Part shown: piece by piece, positions 32,529 through 44,744 of the stretch | Position numbering within the stretch: the stretch's first letter is position 1 | Layout of the letters: the number at the start of each line of letters is the position of its first letter | Assembly (NCBI GenBank): GCA_020809705.1 | Contig: CP085829.1 | Span: forward strand, 6,696,001-6,760,000 | Length of the DNA: 64,000 nucleotides | Reading direction: 5' to 3' | Origin: Calonectria ilicicola | Taxonomy: Eukaryota > Ascomycota > Sordariomycetes > Hypocreales > Nectriaceae | Notes under the pieces: generated by a model | What the model was told of the DNA's origin: nothing | Seen by the model: the letters and a program-made list of their open reading frames with translations, nothing else | The model's database searches: none | Translations under genes and position numbers: made by a program

Positions 32529-35500
32529 ATGGCGACCGATTCCATCTCCGAGAAGAATGCGACGGCCGAAAAAGATGCCACTTTGACGCCAAAGACGGAG
32601 TCTCAGAACGGTGACGACAATAGCAACGAAAGCAACGATGAGAGCGCTAATGTCAATTCGAGCGGCAACCCATTCTTTGTCCGTCCGCCTCCGTTTGTCG
32701 AACTCCAGCCTGCGCTAACACGGAGATGATACATTAGAGGGTCTTCCACTATGGTGGTCCAAAAGAATATATTCTCGAATTTATCGCTATAATCGCCGCT
32801 GTCGCATCAGGTGTGGCATTTGCCATGGTCAATGTTGTCCTGGGTCGTTTCATCTCCATCTTGAATGACTACAATGTATCCAGCTCGCCCCCGGCCCATT
32901 TCACGTCATCAGTCCGTACGACTGCGTGAGTTTACTTGTCCCCCAACATAAAAACTCACCCCTCATTGTATTAGTCTCTATTTTGTCTACATCGGAATTG
33001 TGCGATTCTGTGGCACCTACATTTACGTGTCGCTGATGACCTACGTTGGACACAACCTCACGAGAAATGTCCGATATGCATACCTGAAGGCTGCGCTCAG
33101 CCAAGAGACTGGTTACTTTGACAAGGGAATTGCAGGTTCCATCGCCATGCAAGCTACATCGAACGGAAAATTAATTCAGTCTGGTATTGCCGAAAAGCTT
33201 GGTCTCGTCGTCCAGGCCATTGCGACATTTGTCACGGCCTTCATCATTGCCTTCATCAGTCAATGGAAACTGACCCTAATCATTATTTGTATAATTCCCA
33301 CTTTGATCGTTCTTGTCATAGGATTGTCCATCCCAGACGCAATTATCGAGACCAAGATGCTGCAGACTTATGCGCAAGCTGGCAGTTTTGCAGAAAGTAT
33401 TTTTGGAGGTATCCGAACTGTACACGCCTTTAATCTTCGACCAAGGATCGTTGCCAAGTATGAAACATATTTAAAGGAGGCGTTTGATGAAGGAATGAAG
33501 AAGAATTTGCTGTATGGTTTTATTTTTGGAGTCGAGTACTTCGTCATATTTTCAGGCATGGGTCTAGCATTCTGGCAGGGCACTACCATGATTCATCGAG
33601 GCGAGGTTCCCAACATTGGAACTGTTTTCACGCAAGTTGTCACCCATGTCACCCTTGATTCTTTTCTGACAGATGGGTAGTGTCTTGTTTTCGGTAGTTA
33701 TCGCTTCCACAACGATATCTACAGTTGCTCCTCACACAGTCGCCTTTTCACGGGCATCGTCGGCGGCCGCGGAACTGTTTGCGCTGATTGACAGGGAATC
33801 TGAAATCAACTCCTTTGACGACTCTGGTGAAAGGCCACAAGCAACAGATGGGGTAATTGATGTTGAAGGTATCAAGTTTTGTTACCCAACTCGCCCGGAT
33901 GTAACGGTTCTAGAAGACTTTACACTTCGTGTCCCTGCTGGCAAAGTGACGGCTCTCGTTGTAAGTTTTATGTGATGGGCTTGATAAATTTAGCGATGCT
34001 AACCAGCTCAGGGTCCCAGCGGTTCAGGAAAGAGTACAATTATTGGTCTCCTAGAACGATGGTACAACCCATCATCGGGCATGATCAAGTTAGATGGCCG
34101 CAATATCAAAGACTTTAATCTGAGGTGGCTTCGGACGAATGTTCGCCTTGTTCAACAGGTATTTTCTCAAAAACAGCGCTCTCTCATTGTTCTAACATGA
34201 TATAGGAGCCTGTTTTGTTCAACGGTACCGTCTTTGAGAATATTGCTAATGGTTTAATTGGCACCCCATGGCAAGATTGCCTGCAGGAAGAGCAGATGAA
34301 GCGAGTTGAAAGTGCGGCAAGACTCGCCTTTGCCCATGATTTTATCACAGATCTACCTCAAGGCTACGATACTCGCATTGGAGAGAGAGGCGGACTCTTA
34401 TCTGGTGGTCAAAAACAGAGAGTTGCCATCGCACGAAGTATCATTTCGGAACCCAAGATCCTATTGCTTGATGAAGCCACGAGCGCCCTTGATCCCCACG
34501 CCGAGGGAATTGTTCAACAAGCCCTTGACAGTGCCTTGAAGAATAGAACCACAATCGTTATTGCGCATAAACTCGCTACAATCCGCAATGCTGACAATAT
34601 TGTGGTCATGTCTCAGGGCAAAATTGTGGAGCAGGGTGTACACGACGAACTAGTAGCCATGGACGGTGTCTATGCTAAGCTGGTCACAGCCCAAGATTTG
34701 TCTCCTGATCAAAATACTGAAGAGTCAGATGTAAGCGAAGAGTCAAAAAAGCCCAACGTTATTGAGCCCATCAATTCTTTGACCAAGGTCCAAACAGCTG
34801 AGGTCAGCCAGTTGGCGCTGTTGAAGGATCGGGAAAACCATGATTTGTACAAGCAGACCGGGCTTTTAAAAAGTATTTGGAGGCTTGGCTCAGAGTCTCC
34901 TGAACTAAAATTCTGGTATCTGGTTACATTGGTTGCTTGCATAGCTGGAGGTAGGTGTTGATGTCGCCATCTAATGCTTAGATTGTACTAACAAGACCAA
35001 AGCTGCTCTGTATCCAGGACAAGCTCTGCTTCTCGGAAAGATAATGGACGTATTCACTGGCTCCAACATGGTCAAGAAAGGCAATTTTGTAGCATTAATG
35101 TTTTTCGTTATGGCTATTGGATGCCTCGCAGTCTATTTCGTTCTTGGCTGGGCAACCAATGTCATTGCACAGGTAAGGAATAACTCACGCATTCAGCTTC
35201 CTTGCTCACACTATCTCTCCTTTAGACACTGAGCTTAAAGATTCGCAAAGAAATATTTGATTATGTCTTGCGCCAAGATCTCCGGTTTTTTGATCGATCA
35301 GAGAACACGGTCGGCGCCCTGGTTAGCCACTTGGACTCATACCCACAAGCAATCCTGGAGCTCATGGGCTTCAACGTTGCCCTTATCCTCCTCGGGATCA
35401 TCAATGTCATCGCGTCGAGCATTCTATCGCTAGTGGTTGCATGGAAGCTTGCTGTTGTGGCCGTATTCGCTGGAGTTCCGCCCGTGCTTCTAGCTGGTTA

Positions 35501-36904
35501 TCTGCGAGTGCGACTAGAAACCAAGATTGACGAAGATATGGACAAGAGATTTTCTGCAAGTGCTTCTATTGCCTCTGAGGCAGTCATGGCTATCAGAACC
35601 GTCTCGTCCCTAGCTATTGAGAGCAGTGTGCTGCTGAGATATACAAACGAACTAGATGCGGCAATTGGGCGAACTGTACCACCCATGTTCCATATGATGA
35701 TTTGGTTTGCCTTTACTCAGGGTGTTGAATATTTTATTCTCGCACTTGGTTTCTGGTAAGAAAGCATTGTTGTAGGATCTAAACGTAAAGCTGACAGGTA
35801 TAGGTGGGGTTCTAAACTCATGAACGACGGGGAAATTAATTTTTACCAGTTTATGGTTTCCTTCATGGGCGTCTACTTCTCCGCTCAAGCTACCGGTCAG
35901 GTTTTCCAGTTTGCTAATGGTAAGATATCATTCAATTCCACGTAAAAAATATTGTTGACAGTTATCAAGGCTTCTCGAAAGCTAACCAAGCGGCAAACTA
36001 TTACTTTTGGCTATCTGAACTTCAGCCAACAATATCAGAAACGAAGGATAACAAAGACAAAGAACCCGAAAATAATTGTAGCTCTTTCAAGTTCCACGAT
36101 GTTCAGTTCACGTATCCTTTAGCTCCTGACAATCGCGTCCTCAAAGGCGTATCACTAGATGTAAGTGCTAGATCCTTTGACATGTGATCCCTGGCGAACA
36201 CTGACATGGCGTTCCTGCAGATTAACCGTGGAGAGTTTGTGGCCTTTGTCGGTGCATCTGGATGTGGCAAAAGCACCATGATATCACTTCTGGAGCGCTT
36301 TTACGATCCCATCAGCGGAAACATCACCATAGATGGTTCGCTCCCCCTCTCATCACTAAACCCACTCCTCTACCGTAACCAAGTCGCACTTGTGCAACAA
36401 GAACCAAACTTGTTCCCGGGGACTATCAGAGAAAATATTTCACAAGGCATAGATGCTGGGGTCTCTGAGACAGCCTCGGATCAGGTTCTGGAAGAAGCGT
36501 GCCGCGCTGCAAATGCATGGGACTTTGTCTCATCACTACCGGAAGGACTCAACACCCCTTGCGGTACAAGCGGAAGCCAGCTCTCAGGTGGGCAGCGTCA
36601 GCGCATAGCTATTGCTCGCGCTCTTGCCCGAAAACCAAATGTCATTCTATTAGATGAGGCAACAAGCGCACTAGATACCGAATCGGAACGTGTGGTGCAA
36701 TCTGCCCTAATGGAGGCAGCGACGACAGGAGATCGCATAACCATCGCCGTCGCACATCGACTGTCGACTGTACGGGAAGCAAACCGCATCTTTGTTTTCC
36801 ACGACGGCAGAATTGTTGAGGCGGGAACGCATACTCAGCTCGTCGAGAAGGGTGGAATGTATGCAAAGATGTGTGAGGCACAAAAGTTGGACCGGAGTGT
36901 TTGA
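32529..36904 (+). CDS. Full-size ABC-B (MDR) transporter, 1295 aa
   Basis: ATP-driven efflux pump of the P-glycoprotein type, arranged TMD1-NBD1-TMD2-NBD2. Eleven exons join in frame: 32529-32696, 32738-32925, 32975-33635, 33673-33960, 34012-34158, 34206-34950, 35003-35172, 35226-35755, 35804-35919, 35970-36160, 36221-36904 (1296 codons with stop). NBD1 has Walker [18 protein letters not shown] and [15 protein letters not shown]2 has [17 protein letters not shown] and [12 protein letters not shown], so both sites look catalytically complete. The N-terminal 55 residues are Ser/Asn/Asp-rich and cytoplasmic. Introns 1 (41 nt) and 3 (37 nt) are extremely short, and missing them makes the gene look broken by stops. 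Likely plasma-membrane export of toxic or self-made compounds. Confidence 0.95.
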
Positions 36905-38399
36905 GATTGGATGTTGAAATACCCTATATAATAGAACCAGGAATCGATTCAGCACATTTTCTCATTTTCTGCTTTAGAATTGTCCTCCGGGTGACTTTGT
37001 TTGCGCCATGGCTACCTTTGAAATTAACACAGACGTCACGAACGGACTTGTTGTTTTTCTGTACCAGTTGAGCAAGACCAGAAATTATTCTAGTTGACGA
37101 CTAGAAAGCGCTATTTTAGATGATTCTTTCAGGATTTCATATTAACGGTATATCCCGCTAACCATGACGTGTCGCATATAGATACACACGCATATCGCTA
37201 GAACCTAATGAAAGGTGCTTTGTACTCTCGCCACGGACATGCTCTTATTCATTGTCCGCCATATGACGTCAGTAGAGTTTATTAGTCTTTCCAAAACAGC
37301 CCAAGGCTCATATCATGCTCCCTGTTCAACTTGATGGCAAAAATACGGCAATTTCTGTAGAGAGCGGATGACACATGTAATTTCAATTTGTGGGCATGAT
37401 TAGATATACAATGCACCCCCTGGGAGATTGTGCCTCAGTGACATTTCTATTAAGGTATTAAAAATTTTATTTATTTACTAGTCAAGTATCCTCACTTAGT
37501 ATCGGAAGGCTCCAAATCATGTTGTCAATGATACACACCTCTAACTATGTAGAATTCAAGAAATAAAGAGGTGGGGGAAATACCATTGTGGGACACTGTT
37601 CTCAGGAAGCTACGCGTTTTAACGTTTGGCAAAATACTAATCGGATCGGAACTCGATACCACAGTAGGGAACATGGCAACCTGGGAGCCCCTTCGCATAA
37701 CCTTGCATCCTTCGATATCCCAATTATACGAGTGTCTTGCTGGATGAAATTCAAATTCCTAGTTGCAATTTTCTTCAGAAAGCTCAAACCAAATCACAAA
37801 TGATGTGTCTATAGGTGACCAGGTTTGGTCATACTGAATGACACCACCAATATCAGAACCTAGATGATTATTAACCATTTATGTCCAGTGGATTTGCGTC
37901 TCAGTGAATCAGTATGCCAAATCATATATCAAGCACGAAGAAATAAACCGAATAGTTCAGTGTGATCGGCTAGAAGATGAGTATGACGTCGTGGTTAACC
38001 ATTCCTTAGGGTGGAAGGCACGTGGTTGATGGAATGATGGGCCTATTTCTGTTGCGGTTCGGTCCAAGAACAGCACACTATGGTCATGTGACAATTCCAG
38101 AGTTTGGGTTTTGGCAGTGGGCTAGGAGCAGTCGCTCCCATTCCATGGTGAAACAACCAAACCTATCCAGCTTTTAGCTTAAACCTACCTCGGTTCACTC
38201 CTGAGACTGGTCCCTGGGTACATCTGCACATTCATACATCATCTATTCTACATCCAGCTCTTGTACTATTCTCACCCATCACACCTAGGCTTACTGAAAA
38301 GACACTTCTGTGGTCTGTCGCATAGATTTCTGTCTATAAACTATTCCTAGGGTATCGGTAGCACTCATTAGTTAATCTGTCATAAAATTTAAGTTACAT
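36905..38399. other. 1.5-kb intergenic region
   Basis: AT-rich spacer between the ABC transporter and the coiled-coil gene, which converge on it. Short open frames at 37588-37803 lie on both strands and show nothing recognisable. Confidence 0.5.
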
Positions 38400-39230
38400 T
38401 TATTCTTCTTTCTCCTTTAACGTCCTATGTAAAATTAAAAACCTCCGTCTTGATTCCATGAAAAGCCCTGTTATCCATTGCCAAAGCCGATATAACCAAT
38501 ATACCACTGCGCTCTCTGTAAGCTTTGCATTATGCATCTCAAGAGCGATAATGCGCTCATTCAGAGAAGTATTCAGCTCCCGCTCAAGCTGCAGTTCTTT
38601 CTCATACTGTAATAACAGCGAATCTTGTTCCTGTTCTTTCTGTTCATACTGTAGCAACAGTAAATCTTGTTCCTGGTGTTCCTCGTTCTCATACTGTAGC
38701 AACAGTAAATCTTGTTCCTGGTGTTCTTCGTTCTCATACTGTAGTAATCGTAAATCTTGATCATCTTCCTCCTCCTCTTCTTCTTCTGATAATTCGTCCT
38801 CAACTTCGTCTATTACGAACGTCGGTCTTAGGTTAATTATGTCTCTGGTTAATGAAGCCCAGCTCTCATGCATGTTCCTAATCTCAGCTCGTAGAAGCTG
38901 GTTTTGTCTCTGAGCTTCCTCTTTATCTTCCTTGCAATATTTCATTTCTAATTTTACCTTGTCCAAATATGCCTCAGTCGCAGCCTTTTCAGCTTCGTTC
39001 GCATCAGCTTTCCACTTCAACTCTTCCACCTGTGACAGCAGCAGGTATACATCCCTCGCTGCCTTCCTCTCCTCGAGGGCGCTCTCTAAACTTGTGTGGT
39101 CTTCCCAGCCTGTTGGCTGCTGGCTATGCCAGAACGCGTATTGGTTTTCAAGCTCCTTTTCGAATTTCCAATACACAAGGCTCTGGTTGGTCTTTTGCCA
39201 ATAAATGTTGTTCAGATGACTAATATCCAC
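38400..39230 (-). CDS. Coiled-coil protein with tandem Glu/Gln-rich repeats, 276 aa
   Basis: An uninterrupted 276-codon frame with no family that I recognise. Residues about 45-135 are heptad-like and charged (ERKAARD, KLEMKYCKEDKEEAQRQNQ). An acidic run of Glu and Asp follows near 150-160, then four tandem units of the type DLLLLQYENEEHQEQ (15, 15, 14 residues apart), then a further helix. The end SAVVYWLYRLWQWITGLF is hydrophobic and Trp-rich and could be a membrane anchor or amphipathic helix, followed by basic SRRRFLILHR. It could be a lineage-specific structural or effector-like protein. It stands alone in a gene-poor region. Codon-level repeat conservation suggests recent expansion. Confidence 0.55.
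   Translation of the reverse strand: MDISHLNNIYWQKTNQSLVYWKFEKELENQYAFWHSQQPTGWEDHTSLESALEERKAARDVYLLLSQVEELKWKADANEAEKAATEAYLDKVKLEMKYCKEDKEEAQRQNQLLRAEIRNMHESWASLTRDIINLRPTFVIDEVEDELSEEEEEEEDDQDLRLLQYENEEHQEQDLLLLQYENEEHQEQDLLLLQYEQKEQEQDSLLLQYEKELQLERELNTSLNERIIALEMHNAKLTESAVVYWLYRLWQWITGLFMESRRRFLILHRTLKEKEE
38601..38760. repeat. 45-bp coding tandem repeat, about 3.5 copies
   Basis: The string CATACTGTA recurs at 38603, 38645, 38690 and 38735, spacing 42, 45 and 45 bp. Two central units are nearly identical. The array encodes the QYENEEHQEQ-type repeats of the coiled-coil protein on the minus strand. The spacing is a multiple of three, so copy change would keep the frame. Confidence 0.85.
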
Positions 39231-42200
39231 ATTAGTAACTTGAACACATTCATGTCATTGTTCGAAATATCTCTGGCTTCATGCCCAAGCAGGGTTACCA
39301 AAGGCTACTCACCTCGCTTGGTAGCGCGAATTTTTACGAGAGTGGGCGGTTCCCTTGGAATTGCGGGGCCATACTGCCATGTCTTCAAGACTCATTTTTG
39401 AGATTTCAGAAAGAAAGCGAAAGCGTCAGTTGCCAGGGCTTGCAATCGAACATGAATTTCCAATTAAACAATAGCGAACATGGTTGGTCATGAATCAGGA
39501 GGTTCTAGCAAAATGCATGCCAAAGGGTGGCCTTAGGACACACACAAATTGTAAATCCATTAGCCCCTTGTGTTCAAGCCCCATTAGGCAAGGTACTATA
39601 GACCCTAATGTAGCCACGCCCCTTGACTTTCGGAAATTCGAGCCTGTAGATATCGTAAGGTGGGGAAGAGCGGTGAGGCCCTGCCTCGCTAATTTAGAAT
39701 ACGTGGCACTTGGTCGCGACACGTGACAGCAGAAGACCAACACACGATGCGAATCCACTTTGCACAGCGTGTCACTGTTGCGAGATGAAGTCAGCCTTTG
39801 CTGTCGACCTTCAAATCAGTCGCTGGCGGTGAGACAACACAATACGGAGGTTCATGGCGAGGAAACCGTTTGTAATTGACAGGAATTTGCTCAATCCGAT
39901 TGCCCGCTTTGTTGAGTTTCGCTCCAAGTGGATGCCGTTACATTAGTTTGGACGGAATGGTCATCCGAGTTAGGTATAGTGAGTGTGATCATTTTCTCAA
40001 AATGCTCACCGCCCATTTTGGGAAGCCAAGCTAAAAAGCTCAACAATCCTCCAAAGTCGTGCAAAAAAGGTTTCCTGCACATTTAATCAACTGAATATGT
40101 CATACACGATATCTTTTGGGACCGATATAAACGGGTTTGGACAGCGCCGACGGTAGTGAAACGATCTCGGATGAAGCCCAAGGTTGTGTGGCCGATGGAC
40201 ACATCACCCTTGCAGGCCTCATCGCGCCCAGGCCAGGACACCCTTGATTCCTTCGCCAAAGTTCAGCTGCCCCACAGGGTTTGCCGTCAACCCACCAATC
40301 AAGTCCTCCGATTGCGGTTCATGTTCGGTCCCGTGCTCATCCTTGAAACGGTGGGGTTGATTGTTGAGTGCACAGACTGCTCTTGCGTGTTGACCAGGAT
40401 GATCGAAGTGGCCGAAGCATCAAGGTCCTTGGACGAGATGGATGGAGAGGGTCAGACGACTCACGGTTCGAATCACGAGCATTTGACAACTTCATACAAA
40501 ACAATCAAGATGATGCCTTTTTTTTCCCTCGGACCCCCTCAGCTGATAACCTGACTGGATGAGGCTCCTCAGGAGACTCCTTCCGCACTGACTGGCCCAA
40601 GATGGATGATGAACCTACAACACCATAGCAAGGTAAGTGCTAAAATCAAAGATATATGTTGGGGAAAAAAATATGATGCATATTAGAATAATAATAATTT
40701 ATAAGAATATCGTATATCGCGAACTATATAGAATGCGCTATGCACCAAATCTATGCCGGCGATAGTTAAACCATGTCCCGGGTAGCAAGCTTGGGACTGG
40801 ATATCAAAATGTCGACAAGCAAAGAACTTCGTGAAATCGGTAAGAAACCCTAATAAGCTAAGTCTGTAATTTTTACAAAAGTAAGAAACAGTATTCACTT
40901 CATGAATGAGATAATGTTGTAGCGCGGAAGATTGTTGTAAAGATCACTGGTCAAGCCAGTTGAGAGTTAAAAATGGCAACAAATAGGAGACCCGAAGAAA
41001 AGCTTTATGGAAATGAGGGTTTTGTTCGACAGACATGCATCGCCAATCGAAAATTATTTTTGCTCGAGCTATTAAAACATGAAAGATGCTACAAAATTCC
41101 ACACTAATAAACGGCCAAACGAAGAGTATACTTCCCAAAACTCTGGCTTAACAGCATTAAAAGAGTTCAAGGAATAACAATCCTTCTTATATAACATCAA
41201 TCAATTGAGACAGAGATTTAACACAGCCCCCAAACAAATAAAATTATCCTACTATGACTTAACAAAACAATTATGAGTCTCAAACACCTCGGTGGATATA
41301 CCCACAAGCTATTCATAAATGGCCGGATCCGTTGCCTCGACTTGAACAAAGAGAAAGCAAAGTCAAGGAATCAGTTACATCACTGCGCTCCAACATCTTC
41401 ACAATCAATGCTGGATCCAACGACTGCATACAGGATTTCCAAATTGAGACTTTTGGAAAGCGAATGGGTAAGATGCTCGAAAATCTATGGCGCATGTCTT
41501 CAGCATCGACCATCACTTTATCCATTCTAGTCGTAAACGTCCATGGGGACGTAGACCCGCGAGTTCCGCACATAAACGACCAGACCGGGGAGTTAGTGCG
41601 GTCAAAAAGCGGGAAAAAATATTTCTTACAGAAGTGAATTGCTTCAAACGGCCTAAAGTTGATGATTTGATGGATGGAACGTACCTGAATCGAAGGCTAC
41701 AAGAAGATGGCCGTGATTTGGTTCAATTCGATTGAAGAAGCTTGTATGAAGGGACTATCTACCAACTAAAAGGCGAAACTATTATATTCCCACATAGATT
41801 GCATCTTAGTAATAAGAAGTAAGACACATGTAAAGAATTCGTTTCGAAGCAAACTATTATTAAGCGGCAACTGCTCTTTTTCATGTTTTTTTTAAGGTGA
41901 CGAGATCATTCAATTCCTCACTGGCATATTTCCTTGGGTCTGTATTACATATCTTCAATATATATCCATTTATTGATTTAACACGAGCTGGTCAAAGTCT
42001 GGCCTTTCATAAATATCGGTTTCGGGTATGGTTTGGTACATTGAGCAATGAAGCCTACTAACGAGATTTTGCTAATCATCACCAATTTTGTTAAAACAGG
42101 AGCAAGAAGGCGGTCTTGATTCTTCTTCACTTCGATTTGGATGGTGAGTATTTCAAATCCACTATTGTCGATGCTTATTTTGATGGCTTGTTTCTGTCTA

Positions 42201-43754
42201 TCATCAATGAGCGATTCATAATGTTGATTTAGCAACATAATTCTATCTAGGTAAATGTAAAAAAATTAAAATGGTTTATACTGTGAAAGGGAGATATTGA
42301 GAAATTGCAATTTTGATGTCAACTTGTTTTGGTGGGAATTTTGTGCGCCTTATGGAACACCCTCTGTTTTTAGATATAGTTTAGGAAGGAAACGAGTAAT
42401 TGGATTATTCTAGAGTATTATAGTCGATGACTTCCCTTGGACCTCTAAAAATTGATCCGTAAAGCTTTGGTGAAGTTTTATCATGCTATGATTGGTTGAC
42501 TTGGAGAAGCCGGCGCCCTGCCATATCTTGGGGATGATGAATTTGACACTGCTTTTGAACATGGGGAATACTTTCGGTTTCCTTTTCGCTGGAAATAAAC
42601 CGGATGAAAGCTTGGCTAGCAATAGTCATAATATCATATAAGCTTGATTTTTCCATCAACTGGATGGCAAAATATCGTGTAGAGTCGGATGGACACACCA
42701 AAACATTTCTATCTATCAAGTTTTTTGAGTGTGAATCACCAGCAGGCCATTATTATCTGTTGTCTTCAGCCACGAGCCGAGCCTATAAACGCATCGTAGC
42801 CCAACCTTCACTTCGGCCACTAATCGCTTACGCCGACATGGTATCCTTGCTCACTGTTGCTGCTTGGATATGGATCTTATTTTGCTAGACAGGGGAAAGG
42901 AAGTTTTTCGCAAAGGTAGGAACGGTATAAAAATACGTATTTGATTGAGGTTATCATTCGCAATGTAGAATATAATAGATTTTATAGTTTTGATCCATAT
43001 ATGAGCAATGGCTGAGGGCTGGCAATAAAAGGAAGGATTGTCTCCAATTGCCCATGCTGTGGCGTTGCAAGGACTCACAAAGACCTCGGTGGGTCTGGTG
43101 GTTCTGGCGCTTGCTTTTCCACCTGGAAATAATATTCTCTTAAGCTATGACCACGACAAAACCGTTTCAAATTTATCCAAAATTGTAGCTTATTTGAAAC
43201 AAGCTTTGTCTTCATCGGACGGGAAATACATGAGATATTAATACACACACCCGCGTTCATTGTACTGTTGCAGCAAATGTCGGTTGAAGTAACATCCCAT
43301 CCATAAAGGGTTATGTAGGACAAAAATACAGCAAAGTGATGTTCGATTAAAGCTCTGTGCCCGGTTTCCGGGGTGATTCATGCCAAGCATCACGTTCCGA
43401 AATATTCCCTGGTATTGCACAAATCTGGGCACATTTCCGCGCGCCAAGAGCAGCTCCTCAAAATATGGAGAATGTGCTATTCTAAAAGAGACCAAAAATG
43501 CATCCCAAGGCATATTTTGGGGCAAGTAAACATGTGTTGCGGGCCTAGATGCCCCACAATCAATACTGTTGACTAGGGGAGGTTTGTCAAGCAATCTCTT
43601 AGTAGCTGTCGAGCGCGACTTTTGAACCAAATGATAGGGAATGTGTGCGCATTGAAGTCGAGTCAACAAATTATAAGAGACAGTGGAGTTGAATGCAGTT
43701 TTGGCAATTCACACTCCCTTTTCAGACCTCTGTTCTGGATTTACCCACAGCACC
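39231..43754. other. 4.5-kb gene-poor AT-rich region with eroded frames
   Basis: Only short frames occur here, often sense and antisense pairs over the same DNA (41313-41573 minus with 41332-41637 plus). A 143-codon minus frame at 43238-43669 is protein-like (FRIAHSPYFEELLLARGNVP) but matches nothing that I know. Frames near 40156-40554 and 42486-42719 are similar. Such fragments could be remains of genes or transposons. No terminal repeats, tRNA or array was seen. Confidence 0.4.
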
Positions 43755-44744
43755 ATGAAAGTGGCATTTGGTCAAAGCAGCCTGCACCTTGGTGCTTTTT
43801 GGCTACGGCTTTTACTATTGGGGACGCAGGCCAAAGCTACTCCCTACAATTCCCTTGATACTACCAAAATATGCGGTAATAATTCATCTAGAATGCCTGC
43901 TGGCTCATGGGACTCCCATCAACATGTTTTGGATCCCATCCGATACCCACTCCAACCCGACGCTGCATATGTACCCGGAGTTTATACTGCTTGGGACCAT
44001 GTGCTATTTGAGAATAGAATCGGCTGCGAGCGTTCTGTTATTGTTCAACCTTCTATTTATGGGTACGATAACTCGATGGTGATCGATACCTTGAAAGCAT
44101 ACGGACCAAACCGAACACGTGCCGTGGTGGCATTCAACGCATCCGATATTACTACGGCGCAGCTGCAGGAATGGGATTATTTGGGTGTTCGTGGCGTTCG
44201 TTTGAACTTCCAATCTACAGGTACCGCACCACAATCAGATGAGCTGAAGAGAATGCTCGATGAGTATGCGAACATAGTACGTCCTTTCGGATGGGTCATC
44301 CAACTATACATTGGGATGGACGCAATCTCTCTGATTGAAGACGTGGTCCCGACTCTCGGTGTGCGAGTTGTATTTGACCATTTTGGCGCTCCCGAGATAT
44401 CAGAGGAGCAATCGAATAATGGAAATGGGGTTAATCCGTACACCCTGGATGGATTTGAGTCAATGGTCCGACTTTTGCTACAAGGGAGCTCTTGGGTCAA
44501 GATATCTGCCGCATACCGCTTGTCCAATGTTGACCACCCAACCTATTTTGACTTTGACCCCCTGATAATCGAATTGATCAAGGTTGCCCCATCAAGATTG
44601 GTGTATGGTTCAGATTGGCCGCATACGAGATTTGAGGGACTGGATATCAAGCCTTGGACTGAACACTTGCTTGATTTGACCGAGGGTCAAGAGAATGTGA
44701 GGGAGAAGCTTTTCAGGGATAATTCCGAAGAGCTATGGTCTTGA
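43755..44744 (+). CDS. Secreted amidohydrolase (TIM-barrel, lactonase-like), 329 aa
   Basis: Metal-dependent hydrolase of the amidohydrolase-2 family, related to 2-pyrone-4,6-dicarboxylate lactonase-type enzymes. Intronless. The start at 43755 is preferred to 43683 because it begins a hydrophobic signal-like segment (MKVAFGQSSLHLGAFWLRLLLLG). The barrel motifs follow in order: WDSHQHVLDP (HxH, strand 1), GVRGVRLNF, VVFDHFGAP (His, strand 6), WVKISAAYRLS and LVYGSDWPHT (Asp, strand 8). Asn sequons suggest secretion. Characterised relatives open lactones or cleave C-C bonds in aromatic catabolism. It stands alone, with no pathway partners next to it. Confidence 0.88.
   Translation: MKVAFGQSSLHLGAFWLRLLLLGTQAKATPYNSLDTTKICGNNSSRMPAGSWDSHQHVLDPIRYPLQPDAAYVPGVYTAWDHVLFENRIGCERSVIVQPSIYGYDNSMVIDTLKAYGPNRTRAVVAFNASDITTAQLQEWDYLGVRGVRLNFQSTGTAPQSDELKRMLDEYANIVRPFGWVIQLYIGMDAISLIEDVVPTLGVRVVFDHFGAPEISEEQSNNGNGVNPYTLDGFESMVRLLLQGSSWVKISAAYRLSNVDHPTYFDFDPLIIELIKVAPSRLVYGSDWPHTRFEGLDIKPWTEHLLDLTEGQENVREKLFRDNSEELWS

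Noticed and set aside
32529..32729. ABC transporter apparently truncated after 66 codons
   Set aside because: A 41-nt intron (32697-32737) with a GCTAAC branch removes the stop and joins to RVFHYGG in frame; the full model is divisible by three.
40395..40485. tRNA-Ser-like string (TGGCCGAAGC box A, GGTTCGAAT box B)
   Set aside because: The T stem does not pair (CACGG against CACGA) and the acceptor ends do not match.
40156..40554. 132-codon plus-strand frame
   Set aside because: No conserved motif; composition is not convincing and no partner exon was found.
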